From: JAVBNF01 sp031551725
GTDB lineage: Bacteria > Bacteroidota > Bacteroidia > Bacteroidales > P3
DNA: 31,739 nucleotides
Assembly (NCBI GenBank): GCA_031551725.1
Contig: JAVBNF010000063.1
Location: 1-31,739, forward strand
Reading direction: 5' to 3'
Shown: one piece after another, positions 25,801 to 31,605 of the stretch
Layout of the letters: each line of letters opens with the position of its first letter
Numbering within the stretch: position 1 is the stretch's first letter
Notes under the pieces: generated by a model
Told to the model about the DNA's origin: nothing
The model's database searches: none
Seen by the model: only the letters and a program-made list of their open reading frames with translations
Position numbers and translations under genes: made by a program

Positions 25801-28259
25801 AAACTGAATACCGAAGTTGTATCTGCTGCCAACGTTTTCAAAGAAGCATCTCTGGATGGAGCTTTAATTACATTAACGGTGTACTTTTTGGTAGCTACAG
25901 CATCAACGGCAACAACAGTAAATTCAAAAGCGTAACTTCCTGTTTCAAGTCCGCTGAAAGCAAAAATACTGTCATTGGGGCTTATCGCATTTTTCGTCCC
26001 ACCGTTTTTAGCAACGGTGCAACTGATGTTTGCTCCAACATAAGCAGGGGTTGCTATGAATTTGATGTTGTTAACTGCATTCGTAATATGAATGGCATTG
26101 GTTACTTTCGGATTTAAATTAAAAGCATTGTCGCTACTCGTGGTGTCAGCAGCAAATGTACTGAAACCTGCAACATCCGGAATGGTGATAACACGGCTTC
26201 CTTGAGCAGTGCAAGTACCATTCGAGACGCTTAAATTAAAGGTGAAAACACCGTCTTTATGAGCGTTTAACTTCACGCCTTTATGATTGGCCGCGGTCAC
26301 ATCTCCGCCATCACAAAGCATCATGATGTCTCTGTAAAGGTTTTCACCGAAAGGAGAGGCAAAACTTAAGTCGCCTACAAGTGGGAAAGTGGGAGCAACA
26401 GTTGTCGTAACAAGCAAAGTACTGTTTTTATAGTATTTTACGTTTGTAGTAGTTACTACAATTTTCAAAGTATCGCCGATTTGGCAAACACCTGCATATT
26501 TATAAACTCCTTTTTCAGAAATTGTTAGAATATTCTTGGCAGTGTAAAATGCATAATCAATGTCCGTATATGGTGTTTTCGCTGCATCGGCAACTTTTGT
26601 CAAGCCGAATGCTTTGTACGAATCAACAGAGTTGACTACCGTGCTAATATGTCCTTGCGAACTGATATATTCACGTGTGAAAGCACCGGCAGCATCGCAT
26701 TCCGTGCTGGTTGATTTCGTAAAACCACCGCCGGAAATAACGTTGGTAGGAACCCATGTCAAACCTGCTGTAGCTTGACCGGTAGCTACAACGTATGTAG
26801 TGTCGATAAATCCGTTGGCAGACCAGTGAATACGAATGTTATTTACAGTATCGGAAACAAGTGGGAATAATACAAAGTCTTTGCCCATTTCGATCAACGT
26901 ATCATTACCTGCATCAATACTGAAATTATCGCAATTCGGTTGCTCGAAAATAAATACCATCATGTGTCCGGCCGGAGTTTGGCAGCCTACACCGGTTGTT
27001 TCATTGGCATAGAAAAAGTGAAGGCCGAGTGTTGTATCCGTATCCGGATAAGGAATTGAAGAACCGGTACCGATATGTTCGGTTAAACCCGGATTAGTGT
27101 ACCAGTTGATCACACCTTCATACATCGGAGTTGCACTCAAATTCGCTTTATTGTCGATTGTGGAATAAACGGTGTCGTTCAACACAGTTGCGGCAAATAC
27201 GCGCGTGTCTACTGAGATCTCAACAGGATTAATAGCTGCATAGCATTGATCGTGTTGATTGCGGACATAAATTGTTTGATTATCGTCTATATTGCTCAAA
27301 GAGAACGTATCGCCTGCAACAGCATTGCTGAAATCGGCTGTTAGCGACCAATACGGAGTTCCCAATGAAGGATGATCGGCATGAAGCGTAACGGAGTTGC
27401 CCTTGCAAATAGCAGTCGCTCCGTGAATGTTCAACATGGGAAGTTCGACTTGGCTAACATCAAAACTTAACTCAGAAGAGGAAGAGCCGTTAAGAGTAAC
27501 TATTTCTTTGTAAAACGTTTTATCTGACGTGATATCTGTACGGAATACACGTGTAGGCAACGTGCTGTCGCCCCAGAATGTGATATTTTTAATTTCTTGC
27601 TCTCCAATATTCGACACAAAGGAAACGTCGCCGTAAAGCGCAACTCCGGGTGCAACATTGTTGGTATAAATGGTTTGCCCGTTTTTCGTGTAAATAATTT
27701 TACCGCCTTTTAGCTCAACGGTGAGAGTGTCGCCAATCTTGTAAGAAATCGGGTAAGCTAGTGGCGTTGTGGGTGTTCGATACACTCCGTTCTCGGAAAT
27801 AATAAGATTCCCTGCTGCAAGATAAATTGCATAATCAATGCTTGAATAATATACCGATTCAACATTGGCAGGTTTACTCAAACCGAAAGCGGTAAATGAA
27901 TTGACATCCGAAACAACCATCCGGATATAACCGGCTGACTTGACCAAATCGGTTGAATAGCAACCTGCTTCATCACAACCTTCGGCAGAACTGCGAAGCG
28001 TACGCTCTTTGGTTTGAACAACCTTGGTGTAACCCGTCCAGTCACTGCGATAGAATGTATCGTCAATAGCTCCGTCTGCGGTGTACCAACGAATTAAAAC
28101 AACATCAGTGTTGCCAAAAACAATGGGCAATGCTGCGGTGTCGCCTTTACAAACGATGGTGCTCGTTTTTTCAATTCTTTGCTCTCCTTCGGCCCGTACA
28201 AGGTCAAACGTACTAAAAAGAGCGATCGTACATAGAAAAGCAGTAAAAAATTTTTTCAT
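19821..28259 (-). CDS. Giant T9SS-secreted repeat protein with cadherin-like beta-sandwich domains
   Basis: The protein of 2812 residues has a Sec signal peptide (MKKFFTAFLCTIALFSTF, cleavage probably after VRA). Two related N-terminal domains of about 150 residues follow (about 70-232 and 505-650), similar to the concanavalin/SPRY-like modules with TDIDYA...GVY...IGDTL...YYKN. Ig/PKD-like strands lie between and around them. Residues 696-1445 hold seven long repeats of about 107 residues with a KNGG centre. Residues 1446-2726 hold fourteen shorter repeats of about 90 residues with the pattern STNA.L....VNG...F....Y...V...A.......A...G......L.VG.N.F...VTAED...Y.V.V.R. The latter match the cadherin-like beta-sandwich family. 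The C-terminus (2738-2812, FNVFLTPNPAHDQF...GIYIVIV) is a type A T9SS sorting domain, so the protein is expected at the cell surface or released. A role in adhesion is likely but inferred. Confidence 0.92.
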   Translation of the reverse strand: MKKFFTAFLCTIALFSTFDLVRAEGEQRIEKTSTIVCKGDTAALPIVFGNTDVVLIRWYTADGAIDDTFYRSDWTGYTKVVQTKERTLRSSAEGCDEAGCYSTDLVKSAGYIRMVVSDVNSFTAFGLSKPANVESVYYSSIDYAIYLAAGNLIISENGVYRTPTTPLAYPISYKIGDTLTVELKGGKIIYTKNGQTIYTNNVAPGVALYGDVSFVSNIGEQEIKNITFWGDSTLPTRVFRTDITSDKTFYKEIVTLNGSSSSELSFDVSQVELPMLNIHGATAICKGNSVTLHADHPSLGTPYWSLTADFSNAVAGDTFSLSNIDDNQTIYVRNQHDQCYAAINPVEISVDTRVFAATVLNDTVYSTIDNKANLSATPMYEGVINWYTNPGLTEHIGTGSSIPYPDTDTTLGLHFFYANETTGVGCQTPAGHMMVFIFEQPNCDNFSIDAGNDTLIEMGKDFVLFPLVSDTVNNIRIHWSANGFIDTTYVVATGQATAGLTWVPTNVISGGGFTKSTSTECDAAGAFTREYISSQGHISTVVNSVDSYKAFGLTKVADAAKTPYTDIDYAFYTAKNILTISEKGVYKYAGVCQIGDTLKIVVTTTNVKYYKNSTLLVTTTVAPTFPLVGDLSFASPFGENLYRDIMMLCDGGDVTAANHKGVKLNAHKDGVFTFNLSVSNGTCTAQGSRVITIPDVAGFSTFAADTTSSDNAFNLNPKVTNAIHITNAVNNIKFIATPAYVGANISCTVAKNGGTKNAISPNDSIFAFSGLETGSYAFEFTVVAVDAVATKKYTVNVIKAPSRDASLKTLAADTTSVFSLPIQANNTLSLNGEIRSISFEAIPTHDSAKVSCSIAKNGGTAVAVAKVNGKFAISGLVTANYVVTFIVKAEDTNVSKTYTINIERRSSTDASLKELPVNQNPVLGIANMPIPTLDTLRVDATVSTVRFTPVPNHDSATVTCMMSANGETAVSIDETDGYFSLGNLNTGIYTFTFTVTAEDKTTTRTYTAVVKRGRSGNADLKRIAIDTTNEFYNLAISPSNTVIVSSRITEVKLAAEAAHDSASFVCTVAKNGGSAQTLSPLSGVYTLSNLTTGTYTVLFTVTAEDPDVRKVYTVTVIRSASVETGLIAQNPDQTVVDGIVNLPVQTGTALEVTSDVDVVRFRPTPSHDSAIVTASVTKADGTTSTIIPNSDGTFNLDNLHTGTYTFTFTVTAEDPTVSRPYVVTVIRMPSTDASLKTIKVDSGAVVVFNNLADNSNLDISSNVNAISISAETTHDSAEVVSCTVSKNGGAAVSLTANNNNAFSLDSLKTGTYVFTLTAASEAGNTRSYTVTVRRAPSTDATVKTFDFTPSSAGSIIQNDDLPENAVMVSAETDEIVFNTIPNHDSATVECVVSKNGGPLTPLTKNENNQFKLEDLSTGSYDITFTITAENRNIYNEFSYKVIRAASTDARLASISVNSSLIEDFSMTKLTYNLSVDNDTRTISISGRVAHDSATYTGAVTGASLKVGENKFYLVVTAEDTSVHQTYIVTVDRAKSLNANLDSLIVNNNMVAGFNANTPTYTLNVANNVTTANIRAVAADTTATISGNLGSNTLNVGDNVFNVLVTAQNPTQTKNYTITIRRAPSSDATLKSISVNGTAISTFHADTLNYTIPVLNGANMLTLAAATSHANATVSGTVSSAISIPTGESTFVLTVTAEDGTTQRPYVVNVVRAKSTNANLSGITVNGSNQLTPAFSANTTEYTYTVSNEVVSATIDAVKADATATLAGTVANAPLTVGENRFEITVKAEDTNYQRTYVVTVTRLKSTNAHLSALAVNGTPVANFSQTDFVYSVDFPNDTTHATITASVAHDSAIISGTLSKALNVGNNSFVLTVTAEDGTTQLQYTVNVLRAKSTNAYLRAITINGDTVKPFNADTLTYTVRVGNDITKASIDGIVADATANLSGKVTNQNLNVGSNSFQLFVTAENISFTKIYRITIIRDSSSNAKLNTIAVNGTAVAGFNADTHEYTVGVQNSVHQVSITATTMHNNARIAGLVTNVAIPVGDTTFRLTVTAENKSTQLVYDIKIVRDSSSNANLSAIFVNNEAISGFSSSNTAYRKRVSGTTETATISATLADATATYVGAIENAPLAIDSNKFELVVTAQNGRTTKTYTVYVVRDDTATPEVLSTNADLSSLSVNGISVDNFDANTLSYIVDVDYETNTASIYAETDDAYATVVRGMVSDSSLNVGENIFNVVVVAQDDTVSKTYTITVIRARSTNAHLSSISFNGTAIANFHTDTLAYTISVGNETNRATLTVDKAQADATITGLANNANLNVGTNTFNIVVTAADGTTQLTYVVNIIRAKSTNADLSLISINSVAVSDFDANTTLYSFDYPNSTQTVTITAIPSDLTASISGTVDNKVLKVGINTFEIKVVAQDTNYKKTYTVNITRAASSDASLSGIKVNGTAIANFSASTLNYEVTVEHSVDTLTLVGTATHDSAIVSGNLVNVDLAVGENEYSITVTAEDESTQAIYTVTVIRQDSTATPALSTNANLTGFTLSTDSVAGFDPNVLDYIVNVAHRVDQISITAHVEDSLATVGNIVDMPLEIGNNVFGFEVVAQDTNYKKLYSVTIIRAADVDTPNPDDEEEEEPEVLSKNADLDDVVFNAGNLSPVFHPNTVGYMIYVDNDVDDISIKGVAADRKAKVEGNIEDAPLKVGNNVFSLNVVAHDTTVRKIYHFTVFRAKATDVQEKTEVSFNVFLTPNPAHDQFGLYFTGKKDRAWVKIYSMQGGAPKFEQLLEKETIHKIPLDNYTPGIYIVIVDNQRLKLIVN
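20082..23924 (-). repeat. Fourteen short cadherin-like repeats (type B) in the giant protein
   Basis: These units of about 88-92 residues each begin S-T-N-A-x-L and end V-x-V-x-R-A-K. Two subtypes alternate: one has H-D-S-A or similar in the middle and TTQ or STQ near the end; the other has A-D-A-T-A in the middle and N-Y-x-K or T-x-K near the end. Linkers with TATPxL or an acidic EEEEEPEVL follow units 8, 12 and 13. The DNA copies are diverged, so this is not a simple tandem DNA repeat. Confidence 0.85.
23925..26174 (-). repeat. Seven long beta-sandwich repeats (type A) in the giant protein
   Basis: These units of about 107 residues share a HDSA..xCxVxKNGG core, then F.L..L.TG.Y.FTFTVTAED and Y.V.VIR. 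They look like a longer variant of the same cadherin-like fold with an insertion around KNGG. The first unit lacks the STDASLK opening. Confidence 0.8.
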
Positions 28260-28368
28260 ATACTCTGTTTTACAAAAAATACTCCGTACAAGATATAATT
28301 ATCCACGTGCGAAGTTACACATTTTTTTTGTAAAAAACAAAGAAAAATTTTAAATAATTGAATTAAAT

Positions 28369-28390
28369 GTATTTACGAATATGTAAATAC
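28369..28390 (-). terminator. Possible weak terminator of the beta-barrel protein gene
   Basis: GTATTTAC (28369-28376) pairs with GTAAATAC (28383-28390) just after the stop at 28401. On the minus strand the following sequence is only moderately U-rich. The rest of 28260-28368 is AT-rich leader of the giant gene with no clear promoter box. Confidence 0.35.
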
Positions 28391-28400
28391 GTTTTTTTTG

Positions 28401-28991
28401 CTAAATTCCAATTGCGACTCCGATGCGGACAATGGGGTTGGAATAGAGCGAATAATCTTTCTCATAAAGATCCCAAAGCACCAGTAAAGTAAAGGCTGCA
28501 CGATCACCTAAAGGCAGATTTGCACCAACACCGGCAAGGGGATAAGGCACCCATTGGCGGTCAGCCGGCGTGTTGTTTTTGTAGTAATTGATATTGTAGT
28601 TGAGCGCACCAAGTTCGGCATGGACAAAAAGCTGACGAATTGGACTGAAACGCCCGTAAACATTGCCCCCAAAGGTATTGAAAGAGTAGCTGTAATCTCC
28701 GTTTATAGTAGAATAGGTTTCTTTGTAATATTGATAGGTTAAACCGATGCCCGCTTGAAGAAACTTGTTGAATTGATAACCTGCTATAGGAGAAATGTCC
28801 ACAGATGTAACAGTTCCGAACATCAAACCCAAATTTCCACCTAAAACCAAACGGTCGGCTTCAAATCCGGAGCGCTTTTCCGGAGTGGGGTTTTCCTGTT
28901 GTTGTTTGGCGTAATAATCTTTCGAAGATTGAAACTCTTGAGCAAACAAAAACGAAGGCAGAATCGCTAAAATAAAAATTAAATTTCGCAT
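28401..28991 (-). CDS. Outer-membrane beta-barrel protein
   Basis: This 196-residue protein has a signal peptide (MRNLIFILAILPSFLFAQ) and a Gln/Glu-rich linker. Alternating hydrophobic strands typical of small outer-membrane barrels follow (LVLGGNLGLMFGTVTSV, FLQAGIGLTYQYYKETY, NVYGRFSPIRQLFVHAELGAL, PYPLAGVGANLPLG), and it ends IVRIGVAIGI. Small barrels of this kind are usually of unknown function. It is flanked by the serA terminator and its own TATCTTTG promoter element, so it is a single-gene unit. Confidence 0.82.
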   Translation of the reverse strand: MRNLIFILAILPSFLFAQEFQSSKDYYAKQQQENPTPEKRSGFEADRLVLGGNLGLMFGTVTSVDISPIAGYQFNKFLQAGIGLTYQYYKETYSTINGDYSYSFNTFGGNVYGRFSPIRQLFVHAELGALNYNINYYKNNTPADRQWVPYPLAGVGANLPLGDRAAFTLLVLWDLYEKDYSLYSNPIVRIGVAIGI

Positions 28992-29010
28992 ACTATATCA
29001 AAATGTAATG

Positions 29011-29018
29011 CAAAGATA
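29011..29018 (-). promoter_or_regulatory. Promoter -7 element of the beta-barrel protein gene
   Basis: TATCTTTG on the minus strand predicts a start near 29004 and a 13-nt 5' UTR. The -33 position (TTGA, 29042-29039) lies in the serA terminator hairpin. Confidence 0.6.
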
Positions 29019-29021
29019 CGA

Positions 29022-29062
29022 TAAAAAAATGAGACGATTCAATATTTTGAATCGTCTCATTT
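29022..29062 (-). terminator. Intrinsic terminator of the serC-serA operon
   Basis: AAATGAGACGATTCAA (29027-29042) and its complement (29047-29062) form a 16-bp stem with a 4-nt loop. On the minus strand a run of U residues follows. It lies 19 nt after the serA stop. Confidence 0.85.
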
Positions 29063-29080
29063 AATGTAGAAATTTAATTT

Positions 29081-30001
29081 CTATTTGTTTACTTGGAATT
29101 TTTTGTTTCCGGTTTTGAAGAAGTCAACGATTTGATTACCGGCAGCTAAGCCTGCATTCAAGTTAGCTTCAGCGGTTTCTGCCCCCATTTTTTTAGGAGA
29201 AGCAAAAACGCGTGTTCCGAATTTTGCATTCAAATCAGCTTGTGTATCTGCTGCAATGTCGGTAACGTACTTCAAGTCAGGACGTTCTTCCAATATTTTC
29301 ATCAATTCAGCTTCGTGAATAACCTCTTTACGAGCAGTATTTACCAAGCATCCGCCTTTCGGCATTTTAGAAAGCAAGTTAAGTCCGATGGATTGTTTTG
29401 TTTCTGCTGTTGCAGGAATGTGCAATGAAATATAGTGGCAAGTGCTGTACAAATCTTCGATGGAAGCAGCAACTTTAACACCGTCTTTTTCAATAGCTTC
29501 TTTAGCAACAAACGGATCGAAAGCGTAAACTTCCATACCCAATGCTTTTCCGGCCAAACCAACAAGGCGGCCAACGTTTCCGTAAGCGTGGATACCGAGT
29601 TTTTTACCTTTCAACTCGCTGCCTGTTCCCGGTTGGAAGCAGTTACGAGCCATGAAAACCATCATTCCGATTGCTAATTCAGCAACGGCGTTGGAGTTTT
29701 GTCCCGGAGTGTTCATCGCAACGATGCCTCTTTCGGTACAAGCGGCCAAATCCAAGTTGTCGTATCCGGCACCTGCGCGAACAACGATTTTCAAATTTTT
29801 TGCAGCATCGATAATTTCCTTGGTAACTTTGTCGGAACGCACGATTAATGCATCAACATCTGCAACAGCAGCCAAAAATTGACTGGTTTCAGTGTATTTT
29901 TCCAACAAGCACAATTCGTTACCGGATTCTTCAACGATTTTACGAATACCGTCCACAGCTGCTTTCGCAAACGGTTTATCTGTAGCAACTAATACTTTCA
30001 T
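29081..30001 (-). CDS. serA: D-3-phosphoglycerate dehydrogenase, lysine-type
   Basis: The 306-residue enzyme oxidises 3-phosphoglycerate to 3-phosphohydroxypyruvate with NAD+, the first step of serine synthesis. It is the short form without ACT or intervening domains. The NAD-binding loop is HAYGNVGR, the substrate side has RAGAGYDN, and the catalytic arginine is in VNTAR. The usual active-site histidine (TPHxGA) is replaced by lysine: SPKKMGAETAEAN, with K270 at the His position. This is the lysine type (called type IIIK) known from Entamoeba histolytica and Bacteroides. It follows serC by 97 nt and shares its transcript. Confidence 0.93.
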   Translation of the reverse strand: MKVLVATDKPFAKAAVDGIRKIVEESGNELCLLEKYTETSQFLAAVADVDALIVRSDKVTKEIIDAAKNLKIVVRAGAGYDNLDLAACTERGIVAMNTPGQNSNAVAELAIGMMVFMARNCFQPGTGSELKGKKLGIHAYGNVGRLVGLAGKALGMEVYAFDPFVAKEAIEKDGVKVAASIEDLYSTCHYISLHIPATAETKQSIGLNLLSKMPKGGCLVNTARKEVIHEAELMKILEERPDLKYVTDIAADTQADLNAKFGTRVFASPKKMGAETAEANLNAGLAAGNQIVDFFKTGNKKFQVNK

Positions 30002-30040
30002 TTTTTTTAGTTTGGAATGTTTAGATGGTTTAGAAAATTC

Positions 30041-30077
30041 AGAAAGTTTAGGAGATGCTAAACCTCCTAAACTTTCT
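30041..30077 (-). other. Hairpin and GTTTAG-rich spacer between serC and serA
   Basis: AGAAAGTTTAGGAG (30041-30054) pairs with its complement at 30064-30077, a 14-bp stem. It lies in a spacer built from repeated GTTTAG/CTAAAC motifs. No U-run follows, so it is not a complete terminator. It could reduce read-through, protect an mRNA end, or be a remnant of simple-repeat expansion. Confidence 0.6.
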
Positions 30078-30098
30078 AAACTTCTGAACTTTTAATAA

Positions 30099-31175
30099 TT
30101 ATGCGTTTGCTTTTTCAAATTCTTGCATGCAAGCAACCAACGCTTTTACGCTTTCGATTGGGCAAGCATTATAAGTAGAAGCACGGAATCCGCCCACAGA
30201 ACGGTGGCCTTTGATACCAACCATGCCGCGTTCTTTAGCGAAAGCCATAAATGCATCTTCTTTGTCTTTGTATTGATCTTCCATTACGAAGCAGATGTTC
30301 ATTAACGAGCGGTCTTCTTTGTTGATAACCGTTCCTTTGAACATTTTGTTGCGGTCGATTTCATCGTACAACAAACCTGCTTTTTCTTCGTTATGTTTTT
30401 GCATCGCTTTCAAACCGCCTTTCGCTTTCACCCATTTCAAGGTTTCGTTCATCACCAAAATAGGGAATACCGGAGGAGTGTTGAACATTGAATCTTCTTT
30501 GATGTGTGTGCGGTAGTCGATCATTGTAGGAATAGGACGAGTTACTTTTCCCAACATGTCTTCTTTCACGATTACGAAAGTAACGCCGGCAGGACCTACG
30601 TTCTTTTGTGCACCACCGTAAATCATAGCATATTTAGAAACGTCAACCGGACGGCTCATGATGTCAGACGACATGTCAGCAATCAAAGGCACCGGAGAGT
30701 TGAAATCTTCTTTGATTTCAGTTCCGTAAATAGTGTTGTTGGTTGTGATGTGGAAATAATCAACATCGGTAGGGATGGTCCAACCTTTAGGAATGTGGTT
30801 GTAAACATCATCTTTAGAAGAAGCAACGCAAACAACATCGCCGAAATATTTCGCTTCTTTCATTGCTTTGTTAGCCCAAACGCCGGTATCCAAATAAGCA
30901 GATTTAGCGTTCATCATGTTGAAAGGAACGTAGCAGAATTGAGTGCTGGCGCCACCACCCATGAACAACACTTTGTAACCTGCAGGAATGTTCAAAAGCT
31001 CTTTCCAGAGGTTTTCACATTCTTCCATTGTTGATTCCCAGTCTTTTGTACGGTGAGAAATTTCGATAACCGACATTCCTGAACCTTTAAAATCTTTAAG
31101 AGCTTCGATTGCCGCAGCTACTGCTTCTTTCGGCAGAATGCAGGGACCTGCATTGAAATTGTGCACAGTTTTCAT
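30099..31175 (-). CDS. serC: Phosphoserine aminotransferase
   Basis: The 358-residue PLP enzyme converts 3-phosphohydroxypyruvate and glutamate to phosphoserine and 2-oxoglutarate. It begins MKTVHNFNAGPCILP. Visible signatures are ISHRTKDWE, the phosphate/PLP loop MGGGASTQF, ADMSSDIMSRP with the PLP-ring aspartate, and the Schiff-base lysine K191 in YGGAQKNVGPAG. The C-terminus has GHRSVGGFRASTYNA, with the substrate-binding arginine. It is first in the serC-serA operon and divergent from the right leader RNA. Confidence 0.96.
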   Translation of the reverse strand: MKTVHNFNAGPCILPKEAVAAAIEALKDFKGSGMSVIEISHRTKDWESTMEECENLWKELLNIPAGYKVLFMGGGASTQFCYVPFNMMNAKSAYLDTGVWANKAMKEAKYFGDVVCVASSKDDVYNHIPKGWTIPTDVDYFHITTNNTIYGTEIKEDFNSPVPLIADMSSDIMSRPVDVSKYAMIYGGAQKNVGPAGVTFVIVKEDMLGKVTRPIPTMIDYRTHIKEDSMFNTPPVFPILVMNETLKWVKAKGGLKAMQKHNEEKAGLLYDEIDRNKMFKGTVINKEDRSLMNICFVMEDQYKDKEDAFMAFAKERGMVGIKGHRSVGGFRASTYNACPIESVKALVACMQEFEKANA

Positions 31176-31216
31176 AATAATTTATTAGTTTTTAAGTTAG
31201 ATTTCTAAATATTCGG

Positions 31217-31224
31217 CAAATATA
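31217..31224 (-). promoter_or_regulatory. Promoter -7 element of the serC-serA operon
   Basis: TATATTTG on the minus strand predicts a start about 35 nt before the ATG at 31175. A TTTC is found near the -33 position. It is back-to-back with the promoter of the right leader. Confidence 0.6.
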
Positions 31225-31261
31225 CAACTTAAATTGATATTTACGAAATTTCTGTGAAAAT

Positions 31262-31292
31262 TTTGTGAATTTTGGAATTTTTCATATCTTTG
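31262..31292 (+). promoter_or_regulatory. Promoter of the right leader
   Basis: TTTG (31262-31265) and TATCTTTG (31285-31292) are 19 nt apart. The sequence after it (CGGAAATAA...GTTAACGAG) resembles the left copy, so the promoter is part of the duplicated unit. Confidence 0.65.
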
Positions 31293-31298
31293 CGGAAA

Positions 31299-31605
31299 TA
31301 ATTAGTTAACGAGGCGACGAGTTAACGAGAAAACAAATTAACATAACTTTTTATAGAAAAACACTAATTAAACATAAATAAAGAAAGCGTAAGCTATAAT
31401 TCTCTGTTCAAAAACGACCAATTTTTACGAAGAAGAATTTATAAGCGATACGCTCATGCTGTGTCCGGCGTGGGTTGTGTCTTATTTCTTCGTGGGTGCT
31501 TGGTCGTACCTTGAGCAGAATAAGAATTCAACTCGCGCCTTTTTTATTTACATACAGCCCCTTCGGGGCTTGATGGAAAATGATTAACAAATAAATATAC
31601 ACAAC
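31299..31605 (+). ncRNA. Structured 5' leader RNA (right copy)
   Basis: This is the second copy of the leader at 415-729. Pairings: hairpin AGC-GUAA-GCU (31386-31395); P1 31403-31411 with 31511-31519; P2 31414-31421 with 31500-31507; P3 31427-31434 with 31486-31493; P4 31453-31459 with 31468-31474. A longer pairing joins 31467-31477 to 31529-31539, followed by a run of six U. A hairpin AGCCCC-UUC-GGGGCU follows. P2 reads ACGACCAA/TTGGTCGT here and ACCGCCAA/TTGGCGGT (plus-strand reading) in the left copy, so both strands changed together. P3 sequences differ almost wholly but pair in both. The region 31299-31385 is AT-rich with direct copies of GTTAACGAG. Confidence 0.7.

Noticed and set aside
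19821..28259. Possible CRISPR array or tandem DNA repeat
   Set aside because: The periodicity is at protein level, about 270 bp and diverged; no short identical repeats with unique spacers occur.
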